Shown here: one piece after another, positions 8,767 to 17,404 of the stretch
How positions within the stretch are numbered: position 1 is the stretch's first letter
How the letters are laid out: the number at the start of each line of letters is the position of its first letter
NCBI RefSeq assembly: GCF_009208735.1
Contig: NZ_WFLJ01000008.1
Coordinates: 223,856-287,855, forward strand
Source: Janthinobacterium rivuli
Lineage (GTDB): Bacteria; Pseudomonadota; Gammaproteobacteria; Burkholderiales; Burkholderiaceae_D
DNA: 64,000 nt
Direction of reading: 5' to 3'
Notes under the pieces: model-generated
Databases searched by the model: none
What the model was told of the DNA's origin: nothing
What the model saw: the letters and a program-made list of their open reading frames with translations, nothing else
Position numbers and translations under genes: made by a program

Positions 8767-9960
8767 TTACCCCGACAATTCGACGCGATACGCGGATGCC
8801 TTTCGCATCTGCCAAAGCATCCAGACGATACCCAGACCCACCGCAATAGCGCCGACCCAAGCCGTACTCGTCAGGCCCATCGCTTCCAGGCTGGCGCCTC
8901 CCAGCAGCGAACCCAGCGCGATGCCGCCATTGAAGCCTGCGATATTTAGGCCAGCCGCGACTGCCGGCGCTTGTGGCGCGTGGACGTGTGACAGCCCGAT
9001 TACCCGTGCTTGCAAAGCAGGCACCGCCGCATAGGTCAGTGCACCAAGCAGGCCTGTCAGAAGTACCATCAACGGCAGCGATGATGCCGAAAACCATACC
9101 AGCAGCAGTACCGCGGTCAGGCCTGTCAACACAATCATCACAGCAAAGTCCGCGCCCCTGCGGTCGGCCAAGCGTCCGCCCCACACGTTGCCGATCGCAG
9201 CCATCACGCCGTAACCCAGCATCAGCAGGCTGCTGTTGCTTTCGCTGATCCGTGTGACTTGCAGCAGGACCGGCGAGATGTAGGTGTAGAGCGTGAAAGA
9301 CCCTGCATAGGCCAGCACCGTGATGCCAGCCCCGGCCAGCAGGCGGGGATTGAACATGGCGTTGAGGCCATCCATCGCGTTGGCCTGCACTGAGCCATCG
9401 TCGCGATCCGTCGGCATCAGGGCTAGCAAGCCGATGAATCCGATAGTGCCACTCGCCGCCACGGCCATGAAGACGACCTGCCAGCTCAACGTGCTGCCCA
9501 GGTAGGTGCCGAGCGGAACGCCCAGCGCCAGAGCCAGGGTCAGGCCACCGAATACCACCGCAATCGCCGTGCCGGAACGCTGCCGGCCCGCCAGTTGCGT
9601 GGCAACGCTGGAGGCCACGGCGAGGAACACGCCATGCCCCAGTCCCGACGCAAAGCGAGCGATCAACATGGGCGTTAGTGCATCGGATTGGCTGACCACC
9701 ATGTTGCCCAGCGTAAACAGCGCCATTGCAAGCAACAATAATCTCTTGCGCGGCCAGCGTGTGGCCAGTGCCGTCAGACCCGGCGCACCGATCACCGCGC
9801 CAAGCGCATAGGCCGTGACCGCCGTGCCGACCTGGCTGACGCTGGCATGCAGGTCAGCGGAAATGGTGGATACCAGGCCGATGGTGACGAACTCGGTGAA
9901 ACCCAGAGCAAACGCACAGAGTGCGAACACATAGATGACGAAAGGCATGCGCTCGTTCAT
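8767..9960 (-). CDS. MFS transporter (AraJ/YdhP-type efflux family)
   Basis: A 397-residue major facilitator with about 12 hydrophobic segments. GFTEFVTIGLV in helix 1 and the loop TRWPRKRLLLLAM after helix 2 fit the sugar/drug efflux (AraJ, YdhP) group; the second half has GYGVMAAIGNVWGGRLADRRG. It starts 3 bp after the stop of a truncated PfpI-like frame, so the two share a transcript, and the pair is divergent from a LysR regulator at 10341. Exported compound unknown. Confidence 0.85.
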   Translation of the reverse strand: MNERMPFVIYVFALCAFALGFTEFVTIGLVSTISADLHASVSQVGTAVTAYALGAVIGAPGLTALATRWPRKRLLLLAMALFTLGNMVVSQSDALTPMLIARFASGLGHGVFLAVASSVATQLAGRQRSGTAIAVVFGGLTLALALGVPLGTYLGSTLSWQVVFMAVAASGTIGFIGLLALMPTDRDDGSVQANAMDGLNAMFNPRLLAGAGITVLAYAGSFTLYTYISPVLLQVTRISESNSSLLMLGYGVMAAIGNVWGGRLADRRGADFAVMIVLTGLTAVLLLVWFSASSLPLMVLLTGLLGALTYAAVPALQARVIGLSHVHAPQAPAVAAGLNIAGFNGGIALGSLLGGASLEAMGLTSTAWVGAIAVGLGIVWMLWQMRKASAYRVELSG

Positions 9961-9963
9961 GGC

Positions 9964-10191
9964 TCAGGCCCAATCCGTTGAGGCAGCCGCCAGCCGTGAC
10001 AGCGTCGTTTCGGTTACGCCCTTGGTCGAAGTGGGGTTGACGAAATCGACTGCATCGCCGGCATGGGCCTGCACCCGGCATGGATGGGTGGATTCGGAGA
10101 GATAGACGCCGCTCTGCGCGGTGCCGGGGGCGCAGGACGGTCCTTTGCGGTCGTGGTCGGTCGGGACGAAAAGAATACGTTGAGTCATCAT
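9964..10191 (-). pseudogene. Truncated DJ-1/PfpI (type 1 glutamine amidotransferase) N-terminus
   Basis: A 75-residue frame with a strong ribosome site (CAGGAG, 5 nt before ATG 10189-10191). RILFVPTDHDRKG, GVYLSESTHP and AVDFVNP match the first ~50 residues of DJ-1/PfpI proteins of the RILFVxTSHDRKG type, which are normally ~230 residues with a nucleophilic Cys near residue 110. Here the frame ends after an unlike tail, so the catalytic part is missing. It sits 3 bp ahead of the MFS gene and now acts at most as a leader frame. A deletion between a former amidotransferase gene and the transporter gene is the likely origin. Confidence 0.65.
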
Positions 10192-10340
10192 AGGCTCCTG
10201 CAAGTGGATTGAGCACGTCGTCATGGGCTTCCCGAGGGAGCGTGCATTGCGACATGAAGTGCTGGGAGTGTCATTCTGATGATTTTGATATATCCTTGAA
10301 ATGAGCAAAATAGACAAACACTTTCCACGGAATGACCTAA

Positions 10341-11249
10341 ATGGCTTTGCGCAATCTGGATGACCTCGCGGTGTTCGTGCGTGTGGTAGAACGCCACAGT
10401 TTTTCTGCTGCGGCACGCGACTTGCACCTCGCACCCAAGACGGTCAGCAAGCAGATCGCCCGGCTGGAGCGAGCGCTGGGTACCACACTGTTCGAGCGCA
10501 ATACCCGTAACCTGCGCATTACCGGCGAAGGCCGCGCCATCGCCGAACGGGCGCGGGTCGCCTTGGCGGTGCTGGAAGAAGTGCAGGAACTGGCGACCGG
10601 CGCCAGTCAGGAACTGAATGGCATCATCCGATTGACGGCGCCCATGCCGTTCGGCCGCAAGTTCGTGGCGCCGGCGATCCACGACTTCTGCCGGCTGCAT
10701 CCCCGGGTCGGCTTCGACCTGCGCTTGTCCGACCAGGTGCAGGATCTGTACAGCGGCGACCTGGACCTGGCGATCCGCATGGGTGAGCTGGCCGATTCGC
10801 GATTGGTGGCGCGGCGCATAGCCGACAATCGGCGCATCCTGGCGGCATCTCCTGCCTATCTAGAATCGCATGGACAGCCCGCGCAGCCGGAAGAGCTGGA
10901 ACAGCACAACTGCCTGGTATTCGCCTATCCGGGGCTGCTGCAAAGCACCTGGCCGCTGCGCAAGGGCCGCCGGGAGATGCCTGTCGCGGTCAGCGGTACG
11001 CTGTGCAGCGACAGCGGCGACGTACTGCATGCGTGGTGCCTGGCAGGGCTGGGCATCTCGTTGCGCGAAACCTGGGACATTCACGAGGAATTACGCGACG
11101 GGCGACTGGTGCGCGTGTTGCCGGAATGGGACGCCTCGCTCTCGAAAATCAGCATTGTTCGGGCGCGGCGAGAGCCTGTGCCGCGTCGGCTGACGGCGTT
11201 CAGCGATTTTCTGTTCGATCGCTGGCAGCGAGCGCCGTGGGATCATTGA
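10341..11249 (+). CDS. LysR family transcriptional regulator
   Basis: A 302-residue LysR protein. The N-terminal HTH runs through VRVVERHSFSAAARDLHLAP and SKQIARLERALGTTLFERN. The effector domain begins near residue 92 (GIIRLTAPMPFG). The AAR-type HTH and the long C-terminal helix place it in the large group that controls neighbouring redox or efflux genes. It is divergent from the PfpI-fragment/MFS pair with 149 bp between starts, so it probably regulates that transporter. Confidence 0.87.
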   Translation: MALRNLDDLAVFVRVVERHSFSAAARDLHLAPKTVSKQIARLERALGTTLFERNTRNLRITGEGRAIAERARVALAVLEEVQELATGASQELNGIIRLTAPMPFGRKFVAPAIHDFCRLHPRVGFDLRLSDQVQDLYSGDLDLAIRMGELADSRLVARRIADNRRILAASPAYLESHGQPAQPEELEQHNCLVFAYPGLLQSTWPLRKGRREMPVAVSGTLCSDSGDVLHAWCLAGLGISLRETWDIHEELRDGRLVRVLPEWDASLSKISIVRARREPVPRRLTAFSDFLFDRWQRAPWDH

Positions 11250-11525
11250 TATCACTCCCTGCTGTTGGCGCATCGCATACGTCTCTACCGGACGCGAAGC
11301 TTCGTAGAAAATCTTGTAGGGCTTACCCACTGTTCGTCCAGCGTGTGACGCTGGCGAGTGAGAGGTCGTCTATAGTGCTTCGTCCCCGGTCGAGCGCCAC
11401 CTCGCGCACGCGCTTGGTCTCGTCGGTCCTGAAGAAGCCCTCCATCAGCCGCATATTGGAGTTGGCGATGAGTGCACGGGCGATGCCGACGTGCTGGTGC
11501 CTGGCCGTCCCGCTACAGGCGCACC
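11250..11525 (-). other. Intergenic stretch with an unidentified gene-like minus-strand frame
   Basis: The 276 bases between the LysR and LacI gene ends hold no complete gene. On the minus strand, about 11500 to 11330, an uninterrupted frame reads ARALIANSNMRLMEGFFRTD and then ETKRVREVALDRGR. It has the look of real coding sequence rather than antisense noise, but lacks a start and matches no family I can name. It may be a gene remnant. Confidence 0.3.
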
Positions 11526-12515
11526 CTAAGGACAGCCGCAGGAGCGGCGGATGCGCATGGTCGCGGGCATGCGCACCACGCTGCGCGCCGCGTCCGGCTC
11601 CCTGATGCGCCGGATCAGCAAGCTCACCGCGCGCGCACCGATGTCTTCCAGCGGCTGGGCGGTGACGGTCAGGCTGGGGCTGAACAGGTCGGCCCAGTCG
11701 AGGTCATCGAAACCGGCGAAGGCTATTTCCCCCGGTATCTCCACGCCAGCCTCCTTCAGCGCGCGCATCGCGCCCAGCGTCATCAGGTTGTTGCCGGAGA
11801 CGATGGCGCTGGGCCGGTCGGGCAGGGCCAGCAACGCGTGCACTGCCAGGCGCGCCGGTTCGACGCTCGATTCGCCGCACGCCACCAGGCGCTCGTCAAT
11901 GGCCACCCCGGCCGCCGCCAGCGCCCTGCGGTAGCCCGTCAGCCGCTCGCCGCTGGTCGAGTTCCACTGCGCCCCGGACAGGTAGCCGATGCGGGTGTGG
12001 CCGTGTTCGATCAAGTGCGCCACCAGCGACTGCATCGCCTCGGTGTTCTCGACGCCGACCTGGTCGAATGGTGTCGGCAGCAGATGGTCGACCAGCACCG
12101 CCGGGATCTGGTTGGCCTCCAAATACTTCAGCGAGCGCAGCGCGCCGTCATTGGTCGGTGCCATCAGGATGCCGTCGACCCGGCGCTGGTGGAAGGCCTG
12201 GACCACGCGCAGTTCCTGCTCGGGGTCGTCGTGGGTGTCTGCAAACAGCATCATCAGGCCGGCCTTGCCGCAAGCGGTGTCGATGGCCCGGACGATTTCC
12301 GAAAAATAGTGGTTGGCGAACGTCGAGATGGCCACGCCTATCGTGCTCGTGGTCGAGCGCGCCAGCGAGCGCGCCAGCGAGTTGGGGATGTAGCCGGCCG
12401 AGGCGATGGCCAGACGCACCACCTGCTCGGTCTCCGGGTCGACCCGCCGGGTCCCGTTGATGACGTGGGAAACGGTGGACACGGATACGCCGGCAACCCG
12501 GGCGACGTCGTTCAT
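11526..12515 (-). CDS. LacI family transcriptional regulator of the adjacent sugar ABC operon
   Basis: A 329-residue LacI-type repressor. The HTH is at the very N-terminus (MNDVARVAGVSVSTVSHVIN), followed by the hinge ARSLARSTTSTIGV. The periplasmic-binding-protein-like sugar domain continues to a Cys-rich end (RRSCGCP). I start at the ATG at 12513-12515, where the HTH begins; the open frame runs back to 12641 through operator DNA. It is divergent from the sugar-binding protein gene, and three GCGCAAGCGCTTG-type palindromes lie between them, so it very likely represses the operon and itself until its sugar binds. Confidence 0.9.
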   Translation of the reverse strand: MNDVARVAGVSVSTVSHVINGTRRVDPETEQVVRLAIASAGYIPNSLARSLARSTTSTIGVAISTFANHYFSEIVRAIDTACGKAGLMMLFADTHDDPEQELRVVQAFHQRRVDGILMAPTNDGALRSLKYLEANQIPAVLVDHLLPTPFDQVGVENTEAMQSLVAHLIEHGHTRIGYLSGAQWNSTSGERLTGYRRALAAAGVAIDERLVACGESSVEPARLAVHALLALPDRPSAIVSGNNLMTLGAMRALKEAGVEIPGEIAFAGFDDLDWADLFSPSLTVTAQPLEDIGARAVSLLIRRIREPDAARSVVRMPATMRIRRSCGCP

Positions 12516-12576
12516 GTTAGCCAAAGAGCGGCCCTTCCATTGTTTTGTGTTCAGTCGTGCAGGATAGCACGGCCAG

Positions 12577-12592
12577 GCGCAAGCGCTTGCGC
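12577..12592. promoter_or_regulatory. LacI-family operator, copy 1 (proximal to lacI-type gene)
   Basis: Perfect 16-bp palindrome GCGCAAGCGCTTGCGC with the central CG typical of LacI/GalR operators. It lies 62 bp upstream of the regulator's start, suited to autoregulation. Confidence 0.8.
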
Positions 12593-12642
12593 GTAGAGAT
12601 GGGGAAAATTGCAAAGTGTCAAAAATTAGTGGTTTTTTCACC

Positions 12643-12668
12643 GCGCAAGCGCTTGCGCAAGCGCTTGT
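12643..12668. promoter_or_regulatory. LacI-family operators, copies 2 and 3 (overlapping, proximal to ABC operon)
   Basis: A second perfect GCGCAAGCGCTTGCGC at 12643-12658 overlaps a third, GCGCAAGCGCTTGT, at 12655-12668. The two centres are 12 bp apart, and copy 1 lies 66 bp from copy 2, about six helical turns. This would allow looping between the regulator's and the transporter's promoters. Confidence 0.75.
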
Positions 12669-12810
12669 ATGTGTCGTACTATCTATTCGGAGCTTGAAAT
12701 GAGCTGGCCGCCGGCACCGCGGCGAGCCCGTTTTATTGCACCGCGCGCAGACGCGGCCTCCGCACCAGCCGACTTGGCGGACCAGTACTACCTATATGGA
12801 GACAAGACAG

Positions 12811-13899
12811 ATGAAAACATTGTTTAGCGCCTTGGCGCTGGCCGGAATGGCCGCGCTCGGCGGCAACGCCGCGGCAGCCCAGCCGGTGATCGGCGCCCTG
12901 ATTCGCAACCTCGACGACCAGTTCCTCGGCGACTACGGCAGCAACCTGAAAAAGATCGCTGCCGCCAAAGGTGCCGAGCTGAAACTGATGGACGCCCACG
13001 GCGACATGGCGACCCAGCTCGACCAGCTCAACACCTTGCTTAGTCAGGGCGTCAAGTATTTCGTGGTGGTGCCGGTGGTGACCGAAGGCAGCGACCAGAT
13101 CGCCCAGGCGATCGCGGCCAAGGGTGGTGGGGCAGCATTTTCCAACACGGCGCCGACGGTGAAGGCGCTCAAGACGGGGCGCAACTTCTTCCTCGCATCC
13201 TCGCCCGAATCGGTGGCTGGGCAGATTCAGGCCGGCATCGTCGACGACTACTTCAAGAAGTTTCCCGCCAAGCTGGGCCCCGGCAAGTCGATCAACCTGC
13301 TGATGCTGCTCGGCCAGTTGGGGCATCCGGCGCAGATCTACCGCACCCAGGCGGTGCTGGCGTCGCTGCAGCAGAAGGGCTACAAGGTCAATGTGCTGGC
13401 CAAGGACACCGCCAACTGGCAGCCGGAGGAGGCGCAGCAAAAGATGGACGCCTGGCTCAATGCCTACCGCGGCAAGTTCAACCTGGTGCTGGCGAATAAC
13501 GATTCGATGGCGCTGGGCGCGGTCGAGTCGCTGGTCACCGCCAAGTATGTCGATGACCCGGCCCGGCCGGGCGTGGACGTCGACGGCGACGGCACCTCGT
13601 TGAGAGTACCGGTGATCGGCGTTGACGCCACCCCGGTGGCGCTGCGCTCGATGGCCGAGAAAAAACTCTACGCCACCGTGTTGCAGGACGCCGGCGAGCA
13701 GTCGGCGACGGCCTTTGAACTTGCCTACCTGATGGCCACCAAGGGCGCCGTCGGCGGCGCCACGGTGCGCGGCTACAAGCCGCTGGCCGTCGCCATCGAC
13801 GAAGCGCCCGCCAACAACGCGGCAATCGTCGGGCAGGTCTATCTGGTGCCCTTCAAGGCCGTGACGCAGGAAAATTACAAGAGCTTCACGAAGAAGTGA
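12811..13899 (+). CDS. Sugar ABC transporter substrate-binding protein (MglB/RbsB-like)
   Basis: A 362-residue periplasmic binding protein. Residues 1-24 are a signal peptide (MKTLFSALALAGMAALGG ending in AAA-AQ). The mature part starts with a strand and loop IGALIRNLDDQFLGDYG, typical of cluster B sugar-binding proteins; later come NNDSMALGAVES and the hinge VPVIGVDATPVAL. I start at the ATG at 12811 with GGAG upstream. It is the first gene of an operon with ATPase, permease and a FucU/RbsD-type mutarotase, so the ligand is probably a monosaccharide such as galactose, fucose or ribose. The exact sugar is not readable. Confidence 0.88.
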   Translation: MKTLFSALALAGMAALGGNAAAAQPVIGALIRNLDDQFLGDYGSNLKKIAAAKGAELKLMDAHGDMATQLDQLNTLLSQGVKYFVVVPVVTEGSDQIAQAIAAKGGGAAFSNTAPTVKALKTGRNFFLASSPESVAGQIQAGIVDDYFKKFPAKLGPGKSINLLMLLGQLGHPAQIYRTQAVLASLQQKGYKVNVLAKDTANWQPEEAQQKMDAWLNAYRGKFNLVLANNDSMALGAVESLVTAKYVDDPARPGVDVDGDGTSLRVPVIGVDATPVALRSMAEKKLYATVLQDAGEQSATAFELAYLMATKGAVGGATVRGYKPLAVAIDEAPANNAAIVGQVYLVPFKAVTQENYKSFTKK

Positions 13900-13909
13900 G
13901 GCGGACCAG

Positions 13910-13940
13910 CAGCGCGCGCCGCGACGCCGGCCGCGCGCTG
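13910..13940 (+). repeat. Intercistronic stem-loop between binding-protein and ATPase genes
   Basis: CAGCGCGCG at 13910-13918 pairs perfectly with CGCGCGCTG at 13932-13940 (9-bp stem, 13-nt loop). In sugar ABC operons such hairpins after the binding-protein gene are known to protect upstream mRNA and keep that protein in excess; here that role is inferred. Confidence 0.55.
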
Positions 13941-13960
13941 TGTCACTGGAGGGGACGAAC

Positions 13961-15475
13961 ATGGATGGAACGCCTTACGTTATTGAAATGAACAACATCA
14001 GCAAGCGCTTTCCCGGCGTGCAGGCGCTCGACGGCGTCACGCTGCGGCTGCGCCCGGGCAAGGTGCACGCGCTGATGGGGGAGAACGGCGCCGGCAAGTC
14101 GACGCTGATGAAGTGCCTGTTCGGCATGTATCGGCCGGATCAGGGCGAGGTGCGCTTGCGTGGCCAGGTGCGGCAGTTCCAGCATTCCCGCGACGCCCTC
14201 GATGCCGGGGTGGCGATGATCCATCAGGAGCTGGCCAACGCGCCGGCACGCTCGGTGCGCAGCAATCTGTGGCTGGGCCGCGAGCCGACCCGCCGGGTCG
14301 GGCCGCTGCGCCTGCTGGACCACCGCAAGATGCGCTCGGACACCGCCGCGCTGATGCGCAAGCTAGGCATGGACATCGATCCGGACGCCATCATCGGCGA
14401 GCTGTCGATTTCACACCAGCAGGCGTGCGAGATCGCCAAGGCGGTCGCCTACGACGCCGCCGTCGTCGTCATGGACGAGCCGACCTCGTCGCTCACCGAC
14501 AAGGCGGCCGAGCAGCTGTTCCGCATCATTGGCGAGCTGACCCGGCGCGGCGTGGCGGTGGTCTACATTTCACACAAGATGCACGAAATTTTCCAGATCG
14601 CCGACGAGGTGTCGGTGATGCGCGACGGGCGCATGCTCGGCACCTACGACGCCGGCGCGATCGACGAGGAGCAATTGATCCAACTGATGGTCGGGCGCGA
14701 GTCGAGTCAGCGCTTTCCCCCGCTCGACAGTGTGCCAGGCGCGACACGCCTGAAGGTGAACGCGCTCAGCTCGCCCGACCCGCGCTCCTTCCAACAGGTC
14801 AGCCTGGAATTGCGCCGCGGCGAGATCCTCGGCATCGGCGGCCTGATCGGCGCCGGCCGCAGCGAGTTCGTCGAGGCCTTGTTCGGCCTGCGCCGGGTGG
14901 CCTCCGGCAGCATCGAGATCGACGGCAGGGCGGTGCGCATCGGCAGCAGCCGCGAGGCCATCGTCCGGCGCATGGGCCTGGTCACCGAGGACCGCCGCGG
15001 CTCTGGCATCTTCCCGCAGTTGTCGATCACCCGCAACACGGTGATCTGCTCGCTGGGGCGCTATATGGGCCGCTGGCGCACGCTGCAGCACGCCCGCGCT
15101 GGCGCCGAGGCGGCGCGGCTGAACCGCCAGCTCGGCACCCGCAGTGCCTCGATGGAGACGCCGATCGGCAGCCTGTCGGGCGGCAATCAGCAAAAGGTGC
15201 TGATCGCGCGCTGGCTGATGACCGATCCGGACATCCTGATCATGGATGAACCTACCCGCGGTATCGACGTCGGCGCCAAGTTCGAGATCTACTCGGTCAT
15301 GGCCGAGCTGGCGCGGCAAGGCAAGTCGATCATCATGGTGTCGTCCGAAATGCCCGAGCTGATCGCCATGTCGCACCGCGTCATGGTGCTGTGCGAGGGC
15401 CGCCACACCGGCACTCTTGAACGCGCCCACGCCAGCCAGCACGAGATCATGCGCCTGGCCACGCAATACCGCTGA
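13961..15475 (+). CDS. Sugar ABC transporter ATP-binding protein (MglA/RbsA-like, two ATPase domains)
   Basis: A 504-residue protein with two fused ABC ATPase domains, as in MglA, RbsA and XylG. The first has Walker A GENGAGKST (about residue 42), LSISHQQACEIAKA as a degenerate signature and Walker B VVVMDEPTSS. The second has a degenerate P-loop region GGLIGAGRSE, a good signature LSGGNQQKV and Walker B ILIMDEPTRGIDVG. The asymmetry is normal for this family. The ATG at 13961 follows GGAGGGG. It powers import through the downstream permease. Confidence 0.92.
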   Translation: MDGTPYVIEMNNISKRFPGVQALDGVTLRLRPGKVHALMGENGAGKSTLMKCLFGMYRPDQGEVRLRGQVRQFQHSRDALDAGVAMIHQELANAPARSVRSNLWLGREPTRRVGPLRLLDHRKMRSDTAALMRKLGMDIDPDAIIGELSISHQQACEIAKAVAYDAAVVVMDEPTSSLTDKAAEQLFRIIGELTRRGVAVVYISHKMHEIFQIADEVSVMRDGRMLGTYDAGAIDEEQLIQLMVGRESSQRFPPLDSVPGATRLKVNALSSPDPRSFQQVSLELRRGEILGIGGLIGAGRSEFVEALFGLRRVASGSIEIDGRAVRIGSSREAIVRRMGLVTEDRRGSGIFPQLSITRNTVICSLGRYMGRWRTLQHARAGAEAARLNRQLGTRSASMETPIGSLSGGNQQKVLIARWLMTDPDILIMDEPTRGIDVGAKFEIYSVMAELARQGKSIIMVSSEMPELIAMSHRVMVLCEGRHTGTLERAHASQHEIMRLATQYR

Positions 15476-15525
15476 CGCCGGCGCCGCCCCGCGCCGTCCC
15501 ACATCACAAACGGAGACAATCTAGC

Positions 15526-16581
15526 ATGAACACCCTGACCAAGGTGGCCGACGAGGCCGCCACCCCCGGCGCGCCCGCGCCCCGTCCCGCCCCGGCGCCG
15601 GCACCGGGCCGCCGCCTGCTCGCCTACCTGCGCGCGCGCACCAACCTGCTGACCTTTGTCGTGCTGGCCACGGCGCTGGCGCTGCTCACCGACGGTGCCT
15701 CGCTGTCGCCGGAATCGATCAAGAATCTGGCCGTGGCCGAGTCGGTGCGCGCCCTGGCCGCGCTGGGTGTAGGCATGATCATCATCACCCGCGGCATCGA
15801 CCTGTCCATCGGCGCGGTAGTGTGTCTGGTCAGCAGCGTGGCCGCCTCGTTCGCCCAGAACAGCGACTACGCCGCCGCCCTGTATCCGGGCGTCGTGTTC
15901 CCGCTGTGGTTGCCGGTGCTGGCCGGCGTGCTGACCGGCGCCGCCTTCGGCCTGCTCAACGGCCTGCTGGTGGCGTTGGCGCGCATCCCGCCCTTCATCG
16001 CCACGCTGGGCACGATGTCGGTGGCCTTCGGCTGCCAATTGATCTACACCCGTGCCAACGTGGTCGGCAGCCTGACGGACGCCTACAAGGAAATCGGCCA
16101 GGGCGCCCTGTTCGGCATACCCCACCTGGCGCTGTTCGCGTTGCTGGCCGCCGCCGCCGTATACCTGATGCTGGCCCACACGCGCCAGGGCGCCAGCCTG
16201 TACGCCATCGGCGGCAACCCTGCCGCAGCGCGGGTATCGGGCATCAACGTCAAGCGGGAACTAGTGCTGGTGTATCTGTACGCGGGCGTCCTGTACGGCA
16301 TCGCCGGCGTATTGCTGTCGAGCCGGCTCGGCCTGGCCAACGCCCTCACGGGACGGGGCATGGAGCTCGACGCCATCGCCGCCGTGACCATCGGCAGCGT
16401 CTCGCAAAGCGGCGGCATCGGCACCGCCGGCGGCATGGTGCTGGGCGTGCTGACGCTGGGGATCATCAACTACGGCATGACCTTCCTCGGCGTCGACTCC
16501 TACTTCCAGCTGGTGATCAAGGGTGGCATCATCATCGTCGCCGTCTACTTCGACATGAAAAAAACCGCCAGCGGCGAATAA
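15526..16581 (+). CDS. Sugar ABC transporter permease (MglC/RbsC-like)
   Basis: A 351-residue inner-membrane permease of the branched-chain/ribose type with about 8-10 membrane segments after a Pro/Ala-rich N-terminal tail. Diagnostic motifs are ITRGIDLSIGAVV, PPFIATLGTMSVAFG, and AAARVSGINVKR followed by GRGMELDAIAAVTIGS. It forms the membrane channel for the ATPase encoded just upstream; the intergenic gap carries a ribosome site (GGAGA). Confidence 0.92.
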   Translation: MNTLTKVADEAATPGAPAPRPAPAPAPGRRLLAYLRARTNLLTFVVLATALALLTDGASLSPESIKNLAVAESVRALAALGVGMIIITRGIDLSIGAVVCLVSSVAASFAQNSDYAAALYPGVVFPLWLPVLAGVLTGAAFGLLNGLLVALARIPPFIATLGTMSVAFGCQLIYTRANVVGSLTDAYKEIGQGALFGIPHLALFALLAAAAVYLMLAHTRQGASLYAIGGNPAAARVSGINVKRELVLVYLYAGVLYGIAGVLLSSRLGLANALTGRGMELDAIAAVTIGSVSQSGGIGTAGGMVLGVLTLGIINYGMTFLGVDSYFQLVIKGGIIIVAVYFDMKKTASGE

Positions 16582-16592
16582 GGGAGACAAAC

Positions 16593-17027
16593 ATGCTTGT
16601 TGGAATTCATCCCTGCGTCAGCCCCGAGCTGCTCTACGCCCTGGCGCGCATGGGCCACGGTGATGAGATCGCCGTGGTCGACGCCTACTATCCGGGCCAC
16701 AGCAACAACGACCTGGTGATCCGCTGCGACGGCAGCACGGCGGCCGAGTTGCTGGCCGGCGTGCTGCCGCTGCTGTGCCTGGACGACTACGTTGCCGCGC
16801 CGGTGGCGATGATGCAGCCCGAAGCGCATGACCGCTGCGACCCGGAGCTGGAGCGCGACTTCCGCGCCGCCATCGACCGCTGCTGGCCGGGCACGCCGGC
16901 GATCGCCCACATTGCCCGCCAGGAGTTTCTGGCGCGCTCGCGCGCCGCCTTCGCCATCGTCGTCACCGGCGAGCGTCGCAAGTACGGCAACATGCTGCTA
17001 CGCAAGGGCGTGCCGGGGCCACAATGA
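16593..17027 (+). CDS. RbsD/FucU family sugar mutarotase
   Basis: A 144-residue FucU/RbsD-type protein that interconverts sugar anomers or pyranose forms. HPCVSPELLYALARMGHGD followed by VVDAYYPGHS is the family signature with the active-site His; the C-terminal KYGNMLLRKGVPG is also typical. AGGGAG lies just upstream of ATG 16593. Position in the operon suggests it conditions the imported sugar. Its last codon overlaps an ATGA that opens a decayed second ATPase frame. FucU versus RbsD cannot be decided by eye. Confidence 0.87.
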   Translation: MLVGIHPCVSPELLYALARMGHGDEIAVVDAYYPGHSNNDLVIRCDGSTAAELLAGVLPLLCLDDYVAAPVAMMQPEAHDRCDPELERDFRAAIDRCWPGTPAIAHIARQEFLARSRAAFAIVVTGERRKYGNMLLRKGVPGPQ

Positions 17028-17400
17028 GCGCCATCGCCGACACCGTTGTCGCCGGCAAGTCGACGCTGATGAAGATTTTGAACAGCGTCTACCGCTAGGA
17101 CGAAGGGTGAGGTGGTGCTGGCCGGGGTGTCGGCGCAGCTGTCCGGGGCCCGTTCGACGCAGGCGCTGGGCCTGGCGATCATCCATCAGAAGCTCAACCA
17201 GGTGGCCGAGCTGAGCTTCTGCGAGAATTTCTTTCTCGGGCGCGAGTTGCGCGGCCCGCTGCGCTGGCTGGCCGAACTGGGCCGGCGGCCCGATCCGGGC
17301 CGCCGGCTAGGAGAGTTACGTGTGGCCGAATGCCTGTTGCTGGAAATCGCCAAGGCCATGCTTTCGATGTCCAGCGCAACCAGCCAGGTCAGCGGTAGTC
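17024..17400 (+). pseudogene. Remnant of a second sugar ABC ATPase gene (RbsA-like)
   Basis: ATG at 17024 overlaps the mutarotase stop and reads into AGKSTLMKILNSVYR, a Walker A helix whose Gly-rich front is deleted, then stops at about 17098. In another frame from about 17107 the sequence continues as GEVVLAGVSAQLSG, ALGLAIIHQKLNQVAELSF and CENFFLGREL, then [17 protein letters not shown], all recognisable parts of the first domain of MglA/RbsA-type ATPases. The rest is gone. The remnant implies a second transport system was once joined to this operon and was lost. Confidence 0.75.
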
Positions 17401-17404
17401 ATCT

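Noticed and set aside
12516..12641. Longer LacI-type protein starting at 12641
   Set aside because: The extra 42 residues would come from operator DNA, and the family begins with the HTH at the chosen ATG.
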